DNA of 64,000 nt from Larix kaempferi (Eukaryota; Streptophyta; Pinopsida; Pinales; Pinaceae): NCBI GenBank assembly GCA_027924585.1, contig BSBM01000372.1, forward strand, positions 7,981,001 to 8,045,000, read 5' to 3'. The notes under the pieces were generated by a model. It saw only the letters and a program-made list of their open reading frames with translations, ran no database searches and was not told the origin of the DNA. Position numbers and translations under genes: made by a program. This document shows, one piece after another, positions 10,910-23,545 of this stretch; the stretch's first letter is position 1, and the number at the start of each line of letters is the position of its first letter.

Positions 10910-13900
10910 TGATAAAGTTGTGCCCTGCACTGGCTCTCGGTCTGCTTACTTGGAAAAATGGTAGATGAAAAATCAATGCAGAATTGATTGCAATTCTTGG
11001 TTCGAAAATCAATGTGCCTAGAATGGCAGCTATCCACCGTTCATCTCTGTAGGATCTAGGGTGGTGGATGAAACCCTAAATTTGTGATGGTAAGTGATGG
11101 AAGTTGGTTTCTTGTCTTCATTGTTATGCTTAGTGGTGCCAACCAATTGCTACGATGTAGGGTTGTTTGATTTTCTGAGAGGAGGACTCCTCCTCAGTCT
11201 TGAACCTGAGACCTGAGTGAAATAGTTTAAAGTTACAGGCTTATGCTTCGTGCCATAGAGCCACGATACAGTCATAAAAAGTATGGTTCTTCTGTCATCT
11301 GTTGAGAGTGGTTTGTATTTCGTTTTCAATTCTTCCAAAAGATGGTATCGTCTTCTGAGTCCTTGCATTTGTGAATGCTGCAACCATCTTCAGGCTTCGT
11401 CGTCTTTGTAGGAGTGGTGATTATAAGATCAGAGGCTTCGTTCAAGGGTAAGTAGTTTGATATTGAGTGTAATACCATGAACTTACTTTTTATTTGCGTT
11501 TGCATGCTTTTAACCCTTCGAACTTGTAATGTGGCAGGTACCCACATCGTTGGAAGGTTTCTATGCAAAGGGTATGAGAATGGAAAGATGCTACTTCTTC
11601 CTGGTAAGCTCTGGTGGTTCTCGAAAACCTCGTAGGTGCCTTTGATGGTGTTTTTCTGTGTGCTAAGAGTTGGAAACCTTTGACTTGTTTCAGTGATACC
11701 CGAATATGAAGTTTTAAGTTTGTCTTGTTTTGATTCAAACTATACAGAGGGTAACCTCTCAATATTTTAAGTTGCCACTTGGCTATTTGATACCTGGCTG
11801 TGTTGTTGATGAGAACTTGGTTCTCGTTTTCGTGTTGTTAAAGTCCAGGGTAAAACCCTATGTAGTTTTTGTTGTTCCACGATCTCAGCTTAAGGTTTAA
11901 AGATGATGAGAGTAACTCTGTATAATGTTGGGAACCTTGTAAGGCCATATGTAATTCTCTGTTATATATGTTGCATGGAAACCAATAACCGAGGGTTCTT
12001 TTGCACTTAAAAACAATGGCTTGTTTCTTTGCAACGGACAGTTATGTTTTTAAAATGATGGGTAAGAAAATAGTGTAATAGTTGTTAAAGTGTGCTGAGA
12101 CATGATGTTTGACTGTAGAGTTGTTTCTATACTTCATCTTCGTTGTTGCTAAACATGTGTGGAAAGTTGATGAGATAGTTTGAACCATGAAATATACCTT
12201 AGCTCGTATATGAATATTTCGATGTTGTGTAAGTTTTAATGCTAGGGTTGTGAGCTAATGTTAGACATTGATACAAGCTCGTGATTTCGACTAAGTGCTA
12301 AATAATGCTTCGATGGTAAACTCACCATGTATGAAAGATAATATGGTTCTAGAAAACGATAACTAGGGTTTAGTAAAACATAATTGCTATAATTTCTGAA
12401 ATAATGTCTAAAGTTTGCCATGAATGGCTCGATGAGAGGATTATGAACTATGTACTAAAAGAACATTTAGCTTCTAGGGTTTGCGATAATAGGGTTTTGA
12501 TACTAGCGTGAATAGATTTGTATTTTAAATACTGAAATCAATGGATGATGAAATAATAGGTTTAGATATAATAATTCCATGTAGAGAATAGATTTTGCAG
12601 ATGCTAAATTTCTAGACTATACTTTACTTGAAAACATTAGGGAAATAAATGTTGAATTGCATGATATTTCTATCTGAAAAAGATGTATTTTAAATGGAAA
12701 TATATAAATCTTGTGTAGAAATGAATTCTTGCAGCTGCTATTATTCTTGAAATTACACTTACTTGAAAAACATGAAATGTATAATATTGATATGCATTTG
12801 CTTACTATCTAAAATAAATAGAGTTAAAAGAAATATATAGGGCTGTGCAGAAACATACTGCATTTTTCTTTCATGTATTAATTAAATAAATTCTATACTG
12901 TTATTGATGTTATACTGTAATGTTTACTGTGTTTAATTATACGGCAAGATCTTAACAAGAATCACTACTGTAATCATTAATCCAATCAATGGTATTCTGC
13001 CTATCACTTATCTTTCTTAATTTGCTTCTCTATACTAGAGTACTATGCAGAGAACAACATGGGGAAAAATATAGAGATGGTTATCAAATCAAATATTTCA
13101 CAAAGCTATTTCATTCAAAATCATACTTAGAACGGAACATCAAATAATCTCTTTTGCATAAGTAAGTTAATAATTCTATAATGCAAAAAACATTTAACTG
13201 TAAACAAAAGTAGGAACAGTAAAACCTGGTTGACTATAGGGAAACAAACAGCCCAAGTAACCTATTCTACCCAACCAATTTCTGAATACATCCAAGTTAC
13301 TTGCCTTAGGACCCACGAGCCTATTCACTGAACCACCAGGAGGAAGATTCTATAGAAGTCTTAGTACATCAACTTGCAATAGAATGTAAATTGTCCATTC
13401 CTCAAGACTCAACAATCAAAGAGACATGCACCAGCACCTATGGTTTGCCTTCTCAGTATAATTAGCAGACTTACAGTTGCACTCTCACATAGCCTCCCTA
13501 TTCGAATCTCTCAATGATCACCTAATGCACTTGAGTAATATTTCTGCAGAAAATATTGTAAGAGAGCTACCTGCTCAATTTGAATTTCCTTATGTAGGCT
13601 GCCTAGGCCTTTTAGTGGTTAACTAGTTTTTAATGAGCTTCCTGCTCACTCCCACCCACGTGGGGGATAATGCCACATTTTTAGGGGTAGTTGTCCCATA
13701 ACCAATAGCCAGTGGTGAAGTGCAAATGTTTCCATCTGTCCCATACCTTCTAACAGCTTCTATTCCTCCTAGTGGGTTATTGAACACTCATTTAACAGCT
13801 CCCTTGGGTGTTTGTCTCTTATTTTCAATTTATTTAAATAATAATAAGTAGTAATTACATTCATCCTTGACCAAACTTGGTCATAATTACCAAAACTTTG

Positions 13901-13966
13901 TAATTAAAATTTAACATAAAGTATTTTGCCAATAAAATAATATTTTCAGAATTTTGGTAGGTGACA

Positions 13967-15353
13967 AGCAACTTTGTTTTCTTTACCTTTAATGTGTTGG
14001 ATCTCGAAATCATACTCGCTAAGGAAGGCTAACCACCTAGCTTGCCTTGCGTTAAGATTTGTTTGATCCAACAAGTATTTTAAGCCCTTATTATCTGTCA
14101 TTAATATAAACTTTCTTCCAATCAAGTGATGGCGCCATATTTTTAGTGCATGTATCACGGCTACCAACTCAAGATCATAAGTTGCATAGTTCTTTTTGTG
14201 GATTTTTAACTTTCTAGACTCAAAATCGATAGCATGACCTTCTTGAGTTAAGACCCCTCCAAGTCCTTCCTTACATGCATCGGTGCATACAACGAAGTCC
14301 TTATTAGGGTCAACAATTTTTAAAATGTGTGCGGTTGTTAACAATTCTTTCAACTTATTAAAACTTTCTTGGCACTTTTGATCCCATATGAATTTCTTCC
14401 CCTTTTTCTACAAAGAAGTGATGGGATTCGCAATTCGTGAGAACCCTTCAATAAAATTTCTGTAGTAACCTATTATCCCCATAAATGACCGAACGTTAGT
14501 TACATCTTTAGAAACAAACCACTCGTTAATTGCCTTTATCTTATCAGGGTCGACGAAAATTCCATCTTTAGAGATTATGTGACCTAGGTACTGTATTTTG
14601 TCTTTATAAAAGTCACACTTGCTGAACTTAGGATAAAGCTGATGTTCTCTTAACACTTGCAGAATTATCCTTAGATGTTCATCATGCTCTTCTTTAGTTT
14701 TTGAGTAAATTAGAATATCATCAATGAACACAACTACAAACTTATCCAAATACTTATGCAGAACATTGTTCATTAAACACATGAACACTGCCGGTGTGTT
14801 AGTTAGCCCAAAAGGCATAACTAAGAACTCGTAGTTCCCATATCGCGTTCTGAAAGCGGTTTTGAATGTCTTCATCTTTTATTCTAACTTGATGATATCT
14901 AGACCTTAAATCAATTTTAGTGAATATCTCTGCTCCGCATACTTGATCAAATAGATCGTTAATGCAGGGCAAGGGATATTGGTTTTTAATTGTCATTTTA
15001 TTAAGTTGATGGTAATCTATGTACAGTCACATGGTTCCATCCTTCTTTTTAACAAAAATAACTGGCACTCCCCAAGGAGACACACTTGGTGTTATGTAGT
15101 TTTTATCTATTAATTCCTTTAGCTGAGATTTTAGTTCATTTAATTCCATAATATTCATTCTGTAGGCATCCTTTGAGTTTGGTACCGCACCTGGTACTAA
15201 TTCAATGGTGAAATCAAGTTCCCTTTTCGGAGGTAGTCCTGGAATCTCTTCTAGGAATACATCAGAAAAGTCCCTAAGGATGGGTATATCCTCTAGTTTT
15301 AACTTATCTTCTTTAGATGAACATTCATCCTTAATAACATTAACAACAAACAC
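13967..15353 (-). pseudogene. RT and RNase H of element B, truncated by A
   Basis: From high to low coordinates: linker and RT start (15027-15353, IPGLPPKRELDFTIEL and [15 protein letters not shown]), RT fingers (14799-14996, [14 protein letters not shown]), RT palm (14408-14875, [10 protein letters not shown], with both Asp intact) and RNase H (13967-14353, VCTDACKEGLGGVLTQ, YDLELVAVIHAL). A stop at 15027 looks like CGA to TGA, and a TAG at 14408 sits where relatives have Gln. One frameshift lies near 14870. The last six residues before the stop at 13946 (CHLPKF) are not RNase H but the LTR edge of A read through. Confidence 0.87.
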
Positions 15354-15791
15354 CTTACAACCCTTTCTTGTAGCTCTCTCAACCTGTAAAGAAAAAATTT
15401 GTCTTACATAAATCCTCCTATGAATTCATTTTACTGTTTCAATCTTTCCTTCATTATTCAAACAAGTAAAAGATTTCTCATAAAAATTAAGCACTACTCT
15501 ATGTTGTTCAAGCCAGTCCATGCCAATCAACAAGTCATATGACCCTAAGGGTAAAACATTCAGATTAACTTGCGTTTTCAGCTCACTCATAAATACATCA
15601 CAACTTTTGACAAAGTCTGTAACCTTTCTTTTAATGCGTGTTGCTAGCTGAACTAACCATGAATCATCAAATTTCTCTACCTTTAACTTGCAACGTTTTA
15701 GTAATTCTGGTGAAATATAACTCAAACTTGCACCTGGATCTATTAGAATGGAAATAGATTGGTTTTGTATCATACCTTCAATTTCGACCAT
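15354..15791 (-). pseudogene. Protease of element B
   Basis: The active site reads LIDPGASLSYIS, as in element A, followed by LGSYDLLIGMDWLEQH. A TGA at 15426 replaces what is probably Trp, after which the same frame continues into the linker near 15354. The start overlaps the end of the gag frame (15770-15791) in a different frame. Confidence 0.82.
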
Positions 15792-16459
15792 AGATGTTTG
15801 ATGATCTGTTTAATGATTTCCAGTGCTACATTTATCTTGGGCATCTCTCTTGCTACATCTCCAACTGTAGGCTCTCCTTGTATGGTGTGAATGTTGTTAA
15901 CTGTCTTTCTGTTGTGTAGGCATTGAGCTCTAGTATGGGGTCCACCGCAAGGATAACACTTCAAAGGTGCTTTCTGTTGAGCATATATGGTATTGTTATT
16001 ATTATTGTTGCTATTATTATTAGGCACATTCCTTGTAGCAGTAAAATTATGTGGTGCATTACTCCTGTAATTATTATTTGGAAAAATTTTGTTATTAAAA
16101 CTTTTCTTAAAATTTCCAGAATTATGATTAAAATTCTTCTTTTTATCATCAAAATGATTAGACTTATTACTCTTCCAGCCAAATATTCCTTCTCTTTTTC
16201 TGTTTTGATCAAAACAAAAATTAGCTTTCCTCATAGCCTCTTCCAAAGTGGAAGGGTTATCATACTCGATCCTGTCTTTTATGTTGAAAGGTAGACAACT
16301 TATAAACCTTTGTACCTTAGGCTTCTCTTCGACCATGTAAGGTACATACGTCAATAAACTAAGGAACTTGCTGCACAACTCCTTCATACTCATAGTACCC
16401 AGTTTTAAATCATAAAATTCCTTGGATTTATCTTCATAGTATTGTTCTGACAGAAACAA
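15770..16459 (-). pseudogene. gag C-terminal half of element B
   Basis: A 229-residue frame starts inside the capsid region (SEQYYEDKSKEFYDLKLG) and continues to LLTYVPYMVEEKPKVQRFIS, typical of plant chromovirus gag. A long Asn-rich linker follows, then the zinc knuckle CYPCGGPHTRAQC (C-x2-C-x4-H-x4-C) for RNA packaging. The N-terminal part seen in element A (about 180 residues) is missing. The Met at the ORF start is accidental. Confidence 0.85.
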
Positions 16460-16545
16460 AATTTAAATAAAATCAATAATTAAGTTTTCTGTTTTATATT
16501 TTGTTTTGCACGCGTCAGCCTATTTCCGGCCTAGAGTTTGAACTT

Positions 16546-16559
16546 GAGCTCTGATACCA
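16546..16559 (-). other. Primer-binding site of element B
   Basis: The minus strand reads TGGTATCAGAGCTC, a perfect start of the plant initiator tRNA-Met type of site, two bases from the LTR end (TGTTACA) at 16562. Confidence 0.88.
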
Positions 16560-16561
16560 CA

Positions 16562-19500
16562 TGTAACATCCCAAAATTTCACAAAAATTTAAAACTTTTC
16601 AACGTAGCTTTTAATGCATATATTAACTGTGTGGAATTATAATAAATGCTTCTATGTCGTCATGCTCTACTAAATGTTTGTAATGATCATAAATGTATTG
16701 TTTGCGACATGATAATTAATATCTATATTTTGATGCTATTGAAATGTTCTTCTCATCTCAGCTATATTTTTATATTATACGTATGTCAATGTTCGATCGA
16801 TATAATGTTTATAAGTTCTAACTGTTGGCCTTCTGTTGATGATGAAAGGGGACCTAAGGATACCCCGAGGATTACTTAGCATTCATGCTAAAGCATTTGA
16901 ATCGTTCCTTTCACAGATTATATGTAAGAGCGTTAATGTTTACAAAGTGTGACAGAAGAGTTCCTAACTAGTTTCAGTAATCTCCAAATTTCTTAACAGT
17001 TTTAGAGAATAATATTGAAATGTATCCTGGTGAGATCTCTTTAGTTATAATATAGTTTTGATATTAAAATGAATGTTTTCTATACTTATTCTCATTTCCC
17101 ATACTATTGATTTCATACTTTGTACATTACATAAATAGGTTCATATTAATATGATGACTTGATTAAGTCTTAAAAATTGTGAGCTATGCACTTCGTGCTC
17201 TATCCTATGTTTTGCAAACTTTATGTAATTACCATGTTGTTTCTATTACATGCAAACTGTATGTAAATATCATACAAATCTTTTGATATATCGACTATAT
17301 TCAACTATTTTGCATTTCTATTGTGCAAGAACTATATGCAAAGTCATATGCATATCCTATAGTATAAACTATATGTCATTTTACAATATAATTCCTAGAA
17401 TGTAACTATATACAAATCCTTTGTAATTTCTATAGCCTAAAAACTATATACATTTTATATGTAATTCCTATTAGCATATAAACTATATGTATGTTATCGC
17501 ATAGCTCCTATAGCATATAAACTATATGTATGTTATCGCATAGCTCCTATAGCATATAAACTATATGCAATAATTTATACAGTGGTCTTATGTATGAATT
17601 AATATAACCAAAGTATGAACATTATCGTGATCCTTTTGAATCATATGATTGATGCCTAGTGACTTGATACCAATGCAAACTATGACTTATCATATGATAT
17701 ATGTTATGATAGGGTTGTGAACCTAACTATTGAATCAACGCGTGATGTGGATAGGGTAATAATGGTATAGTGGATATGTGTTGGAAGGTGTTTGTAAACC
17801 AAACTTGGCATTTAATACTCCCATCTACCAGCTCAGTGGAATGTCTCTGTGGCTTCCATCGTGGTGCTTGACATGTGAACTCATTGTGATAAAACAGACA
17901 GCATCACAAGCTGTATGTGATTTAGTTTGAAGGTTACCCGAGCTGGTCTCCATGGTGGCATTGGTTTTTAATGAAGTCATAAGTGCGGTGGTTGTTTGGG
18001 AATACGAGGTACTGTGATGGGTTGATCTCCACTGTTGATCCTACGTTACTCTCAGGCTTTGGGACTCAACCCTAATCCTCCACTAAACCTCGTAGTTGAT
18101 GTTTCCTTTGGCATTCATTGTGTTAGAGATTGGCTTGGAGGAGACGCTGACAGGCCTGAGAAATTCCAAAGTTTCGTTAGCAGGTTTTGGGAGCTTCTTT
18201 CACGATTCGAAACCGTGACCTCTGGGTGTTGTTCTGATAGCTATAAATAGTTTAAGAGCCGAACCCTATTGTGCGAGTTTACAACAATAGTTGAAGTTGG
18301 AATGAATCCACGGTTGATGATAGCTTTGCGTGTAGGTTGCTCCAGTATTCGATTTTCCTTGAATATTGATTGATGGTTCTCAGAGCTGTCTCCAACCTTC
18401 GTTGCAAACGGTGGTGAGGTGATGTATACGATTTAAGCAGTGGCTAAGACATTTTTGCTCCAAAATAACTATCTAAAGGTAATGTACAAGATACGAACCT
18501 GTCTTCTTCTATTAATTTAAGAGTTGCAGTTATTGTTTATTTCATTTTAATAAATCTTCTTTGATGAAACTCGTTTCGACCATACTCAGGTTTTATGTGG
18601 CAAGTTCCTTCGGCTTTGGTTCCCAAGCTTGAGTTGTAAATGATGGAAACTACGAATGAAATGGTAAGCTTCGATGGTTTACCTGATGATTTGGTTAGGT
18701 GCCTATTGGAACTTCTCATGTTCTTAGCCGAGACTTCATATTTTTATTGTGAGTGTATGGAAAGTGACCACCATTGTAATATTTGGGAGCTGACTGGAAG
18801 CTTGGGGAGGATGAAATCCTCAACCCATTTGGCGTTAAGCCTATGGTGTTTGTTTTCAGCGTAGATAATTTGTAATGACAAGACACATTCGAGAGGGTTT
18901 ACCCTCTACTATTCTGGTTAAACAAGGGTTTTGGTTCCTGTAACTTGATGATGTTTACATGTGTTGAAACTGTGAGCCATGCTCCAAGTTATGTGATAAA
19001 TTCATGTTTTGAACTATTGTGTGTTTATGATGGCTATGTGCCAAAGGTTTTAACGTTGTGCTGTGTAGTCGAAACCCTACCCTGTAGGTTTTGATGGTAG
19101 CTTTGATAGTTCTGTGTTAATTGATATCTATGTTGTCATTTTTGGTGATGGTCGAGAGCCAAAACTCAATGTTTTAATTTGAATCTTTGAAACCCTAACC
19201 TATACAGTTCAGGAGGTGACTGTGGGAAATTTGTAATGTTGAACTTGAAATAAAATCTAGTGTTCGTGTATTTATATGGATTTACAGATAATGTTTATGA
19301 TAGGAAAATAATACCACTGTCAGATGTTAATGTTGAGGTAATCCTTTGTTTTAATTTAAGCAATGCATGAGATAAAATGTTTTTGTGACTATATTTTACG
19401 ATGTTTAAATGATTTCTAAAATGTCGAAGTATGATAATAAAAGGATATTCATCCCAATAGACTTATTCTATGTTTAAGAAGTTTTGCCAAATGTGATATG

Positions 19501-21030
19501 AGTTAACCGGTTTTGGTTACTCCATTTGACTTGTTAGTTACTTCAAATGTGGAAGTCAATAATTGTTTTGACATTGAAAAATAAAATATAAAACAAGAAT
19601 GAATAGAAGTCTTTGCAAGCTTAAGGAAAACGTAAACCCTAGATTATTCTATTCCCGTCAGAAGTAGAAATATAATAAAATGTTGTAAATACTGTTACGT
19701 TTATTTTGCAACTGTTATAATTTCATAAATGTTGATAGAAGAAATAAAATGAAAGTATATTACTATACTGTTTTGAAAGAGAAAATAAGAGAATGCATAG
19801 CTTAAGTATCCTGAAAGGAAATAAACAACTTAAGGTGAAAAAACCTAGGTTTTGTGCAGAGATGAAATGTTTATTTATATTATTATGTAATAGAAAATAC
19901 TATAATACCTGCATTATGAAATGTTGTTTATAATTCCTGAGTCTAAACATATAATTTTTATTACAGAATATAACTGATAAGGAAAGTTAAAGAAATACAA
20001 CAGCGTTAGTCTATTTATTCATTTGGAAATCTGTCTATCATTCATCTAATTCTAATTCTTCCTCGCTGTACTATAGTACTATATAGAAAACGGTATGGGG
20101 AAAAATACAGTGGAGGCATTTTATCAATTCATAAATATACGCAACAGTTTATAAATTCCTAAACGGCTCAGGAGATCACATTTAACTTCTGCATAATGTC
20201 GACTAACAGTTTCAAGCTAATGAAATACTAAATCAGTGATTACAGAAATAATTTAACTATTTAGAATTGAAGATAACAATTAAAACCTGTAACTGTAGAT
20301 AGGGTGGACAAACACCCAAGGAGGCCTGTTCCTCCCAACATTCTCTAGAAGAATCAGCCAAACTACTTGCCTCCTTTGGACCCCCGAGCCTATTTACTGA
20401 ACCACTAGGTAGATGAACTCTTTGTAGAAGCAAGGCACTTAGAAATTGTACAGGCAGCAAACTATTAAGACTTGCTCCTCAGCTTTTAGGACTCTGCACT
20501 CAGCAGTATATCTCTCCACTCAGCAGTATAATATGCATACTTACACCATGATTAAAAACTATCATATCCCCTCATTGAATCTCTTGGGTGCAAGCAGCAA
20601 AACCCCAAGGTAAATTTCCTCGTCAGGAAAAGTGATGAACCTCAGTCCAAAATTCGATGGCTCTTATAAAGATTGCCTAGGTCTTTAGTGGTTAGTTTTC
20701 AATAAATGAGCCTCAAGCTCCAGTCCCATCTTTTAGGGCACTAAGACCACAATTCAAGGGAGTTGTCCCATACCAACAACTAGTTACTTGCCTCATGAAG
20801 CTTCCATTTGTCCATTGCCTTCTACCCCAGATTCCATTCCACTTAGTGGGTCAGTAAACACTCTTTCAAAAGTCCCCTTAGGTGTTTGTCTCCTATTTAA
20901 TTTATTTAATAATAAAATATTGTGCAAATTACAGTCATCCTTGGACACTTGTCCAATATAAAACTTTACAATAAAAGTTAAGATAATGTTTCCAACATAA
21001 AATGTTTTTCAGCAAAAAGGGTATGTTACA
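16562..21030 (-). repeat. 5' LTR of element B, about 4.47 kb
   Basis: The plus strand starts TGTAACATCCC next to the primer-binding site and ends GGGTATGTTACA at 21030. Its last 800 bases match the order of motifs in A's LTR (GCCTAGGTCTTTAGTGGTTA, GTCCCATACCAACAACTAG), showing that it is one long LTR. About 4.5 kb is long for a plant LTR. Short open stretches inside (18035-18250, 18537-18864, 20257-20460) have no recognisable domain and I do not call them genes. Confidence 0.8.
17473..17567. repeat. 39-bp tandem repeat in the LTR of B
   Basis: The unit AGCATATAAACTATATGTAT... is present twice exactly (17473-17511, 17512-17550) and once in part. It lies in a wider stretch rich in ACTATATG words (about 17330-17580). 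Confidence 0.9.
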
Positions 21031-22089
21031 ACCGCCATTGTGGTCGGTTCCTTTATCCTCTCTGCACTATCTTGTGTTTCTTTTTTCACTTCTCCTTGTA
21101 TAGTGGTTAGCTATTCTATCACTCCGAAAGCTTCCTCCTCTAGTGGTTCTAGATTTAACACAATGCTCTATTGCTCAACTCTTAGCTGATTTATTTCTAA
21201 GTATTGCTTCATATTCTCCTCCATTTCTCCCATCTATTCTTCTTAAGAGTGCTCATTTTTTTCTTAAGCCTCTACACCTTCACATGAGAAGACTGCAAAT
21301 TTTGTTCTATAGTCTTTAACTCAACATCCTCTATCAACTGCATCCATGCTTGTGTGCTTATTCGTATAGATTTGCACACTCTTCCTCCAACCCCTTAATT
21401 CTTTCTACTGTTGTGGTAGATGTATTTTCCCTTTGTTCTCTTTCTTTTGGTAGAGTGCTTGGGTTAGTGTGCACTTCCAAATCCACTATCTTAACATGAA
21501 ATCCCTGAATAGTTTCACTTATCTTATTATTTTTTTCTTCTACTGGAATATCTACTTCCATTTGTACCTCTAGTATAACGTTGGAGACCTTTTCCACTGC
21601 ATATTGAAATTTGTAATTCCTCTGTGCAACCTCTTCTTTTTCCTTGCAGATCTTGCTACATTTGTCTTGTAGCACATCTTTTTTTGTAGTCTCTTTGCTC
21701 CACTCCATAGAATTTGAATTTCCTCTTGTTTGAATCTCTTGTGCAACACTATTCTGCAAGCTATGCAACACATTTGTGGGTAATTGTGATAAGACTAAAT
21801 CAATAGAACTTATCGTCGATGCACACTCTTGCATTTCAACTAAAGGGAAATATATGGATTCTGGTGATATCTTCAAAGTTTGGTGTGATTTTGATGTCAA
21901 TGATGGTTGCGAAACCATATATATTTGCTTAGTTGTTTGTGTTTTGATGGCTGTCTTCTTTGATTCTATTCTTCCTAGTGTTATTATGATTGCTTCCAAA
22001 ATTTGTTGCACTGACACTATATACTCTTGCACCCTCGTCTGCATATCTTCCCATTTCTACACTACTTGCTGCAATAATTCTTGTATTAC
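21031..22089 (-). pseudogene. Unknown gene remnant, distal half (coiled-coil-like)
   Basis: I do not recognise this gene. The longest open frame (21358-22044, 228 residues) is rich in Glu, Lys, Gln and Thr, with heptad-like stretches (EEVAQRNYKFQYAVEKVSN, VERIKGLEEECANLYE) suggesting a coiled coil. The frame is also open upstream of its Met to a stop near 22060, close to copia element C. With C removed, this sequence joins the minus-strand coding remnants at 29360-30990, which end in the same low-complexity style. The two parts are best read as one decayed gene split by C. A Glu-rich C-terminal tail after an N-terminal globular part is inference. Confidence 0.45.
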
Positions 22090-22694
22090 TGTTAAATTTT
22101 GAGCATTAATTCACAATAGTCTAGGATCTTCACTGAGAGAATAACATATACAGTATATCAATGCATAACAATCACAATAAGCATCATAAGCATCACAAGA
22201 ATCAAAAGCATGAGAGACAAGAGACATAGAGTTTCCGTGGGGAAAACCCTAAGGTGAAAAACCCCACAAATTCCTCAGAGATAGAGAGAGAAATGGCTCA
22301 ACCAAAGTACAACCAAAATACACTTGAGATAGTCTCCTAGAAGTAGATGATCCTCCTCCTCACTAGTGCGCCACTTTCTGAGTGAGAGAGAGATGACTTT
22401 CTGAATAATCTAAATAGAGATCTCCTAATCTCTATTTATACTAACGTATTTTCCCAGTGACCTTTTGGGGCCGACTTGTATAGCTAGGTTCATCCACAAT
22501 ATAATATATAATTCAAGGCTGACCCCACACATGGTGGTATAATAACCCATCGGCAAGTACACACACTTGCGACACTTGTCAATCCACATGACGACACTTC
22601 CTTATAAAGGAATAACACATCTCTAATAAGGGTACAATAAATATATATGAAATACATAGATGAAATACATTCCGAAGTTACATATACATCAACA
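22090..22694 (-). repeat. 3' LTR of element C
   Basis: It starts TGTTAAATTTTGAGC, ends CATCAACA and is repeated at 28742-29359. On the minus strand it is preceded by the purine-rich AAGAGGGAGTG polypurine tract (about 22693-22703). Confidence 0.93.
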
Positions 22695-22989
22695 CTCCCT
22701 CTTAACTAGGAAGGTATTTCTCGACATAGATCTGCTAGACAAGTCTTCTTCTCGGGATCATCGTCATCGATGCATCATCATCATCATCGTCATTGCTGCT
22801 ACTATCTCAACCAATCTCTGACTCTACTCGTCATAGGAAGTTCTACAGAGCCAGTCCTTTTTCGTACTGGATTTAGGCCTACCAACTGCAGGTCTTCATC
22901 ATCACTGGCCATACTGTGGAAATATCAGGACTTATTACATGCGTTACAAAACCTTAAAAGAGTCTCTTGACTAGCAAGAACCCTAAAGA

Positions 22990-23545
22990 GCATCTGAGGC
23001 CTTTTTCATCCTATCCAGATCTCCAGGACTTATTACATGTGACCCCACCACAAAACCTCTAAAGAAAATCCTAGGACTAATTACGAGCACAAGGCTCAAC
23101 CTATCGAATCTCCCAGGGCACAAATTACATGTGGTCACCAAAAAACCTCGAAAGAGCATCCTAGGACTAATTACGAGCACACGGCTCAACCTATCGGATC
23201 TCCCAGGGCACAAATTACATGTGGTCATGGAAAAACCTCGAAAGAGCATCCCAAGACTGATTACGAGCACACGGCTCAACCTATCGGATCTCCCAGGGCA
23301 CAAATTACATGCCATAGGACAAAACCTCGAAAGAGCATCTGCCAGATATCCCAGGGCACAAATTACATGCCATAGGAAAAACCTCGAAAGACTATCTGCA
23401 GATCTCCCAGGGCACAAATTATATGTCCTCCCAAGCAAAACCTCGAAAGAGCATTTGCCAAATATCCCAGGGTACAAATTACATGCAGTAGGCAAAACCT
23501 CAAAAGACTATCTGCAAATCTCCCATGGCACAAATTACATGCTTA
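22990..23545. repeat. Tandem array next to the 3' LTR of C (90-bp and about 60-bp units)
   Basis: Units contain ACCTCGAAAGAGCATC, GACTAATTACGAGCAC and TCTCCCAGGGCACAAATTAC. Spacings of about 90 and 89 bases (ACCTCG at 23145, 23235, 23324) give way to shortened units lacking the middle block. Because the unit is close to a multiple of three, long frames are open on both strands (22983-23495 minus, 23131-23607 plus). They read as a repeated CNLCPGRSDRLSR-type peptide on the minus strand. I regard both as by-products of the repeat. Confidence 0.9.

Larger units (their letters stand above)
1..13966 (-). mobile_element. Ty3/gypsy chromovirus element A
   Basis: An LTR retrotransposon on the minus strand, cut by the left edge of the window. 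Reading 5' to 3' on the minus strand it has a 5' LTR (13966 down to 6031, with an insertion inside), a primer-binding site, gag, protease, RT, RNase H, integrase with a C-terminal chromodomain, a polypurine tract and a 3' LTR (1195 down past 1). The pairing of the two LTRs rests on near-identity by eye of 1-1195 with 12773-13966, far closer than either is to the LTR ending at 21030. The order PR-RT-RH-IN is that of Ty3/gypsy and the chromodomain places it among chromoviruses (Tekay/Del-like is my best guess). All reading frames are broken, so the copy cannot be autonomous. It lies inside older element B. Confidence 0.85.
6031..13966 (-). repeat. 5' LTR of element A, interrupted
   Basis: On the plus strand the LTR begins TGTAACATCCC at 6031, next to the primer-binding site, and ends GGTAGGTGACA at 13966. 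The parts 6031-7525 and about 10910-13966 line up, in order, with the start and end of B's uninterrupted 4.47-kb LTR, including a shared motif CTTAGC...TAAGGCATTTGAATC near 6400. Removing the insert leaves about 4.55 kb. The right end is nearly identical to 1-1195. No coding signal is convincing; the open stretches at 11150-11762 and 9995-10297 have no recognisable domains. Confidence 0.75.
13967..21030 (-). mobile_element. Older Ty3/gypsy element B, 3' part outside the window
   Basis: A relative of element A on the same strand. Its interior runs from RNase H codons at 13967 up to the primer-binding site at 16546, and its 5' LTR fills 16562-21030. At 13967 the RNase H motif KGKENKVA stops in mid-gene and the LTR of A begins, so A inserted here. 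The rest of B (integrase, 3' LTR) should lie left of the window. The gag N-terminal half is deleted: only about 90 bases separate the primer-binding site from mid-gag sequence. Its LTR differs strongly from that of A, so it belongs to another subfamily. Confidence 0.82.

Noticed and set aside
10902-10935. A primer-binding site after the inverted LTR end
   Set aside because: The sequence after GGGGGACA (TGATAAAGTTGTGCCC) does not match TGGTATCAGAGC, so a complete reverse-oriented element is not supported.
11150-11762. Overlapping minus-strand frames of 77-90 codons
   Set aside because: They overlap each other in different frames inside A's 5' LTR, and the counterpart region of B's LTR does not keep them.
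18035-18864. Plus- and minus-strand frames of 60-74 codons
   Set aside because: They are inside B's LTR and overlap each other; no conserved motif.
13967-21030. Pairing the LTR ending at 13966 with the one ending at 21030 as the two LTRs of one element
   Set aside because: The end at 13966 is far closer to the end at 1195, and B's RNase H is cut in mid-codon run, which fits nesting rather than a normal element border.
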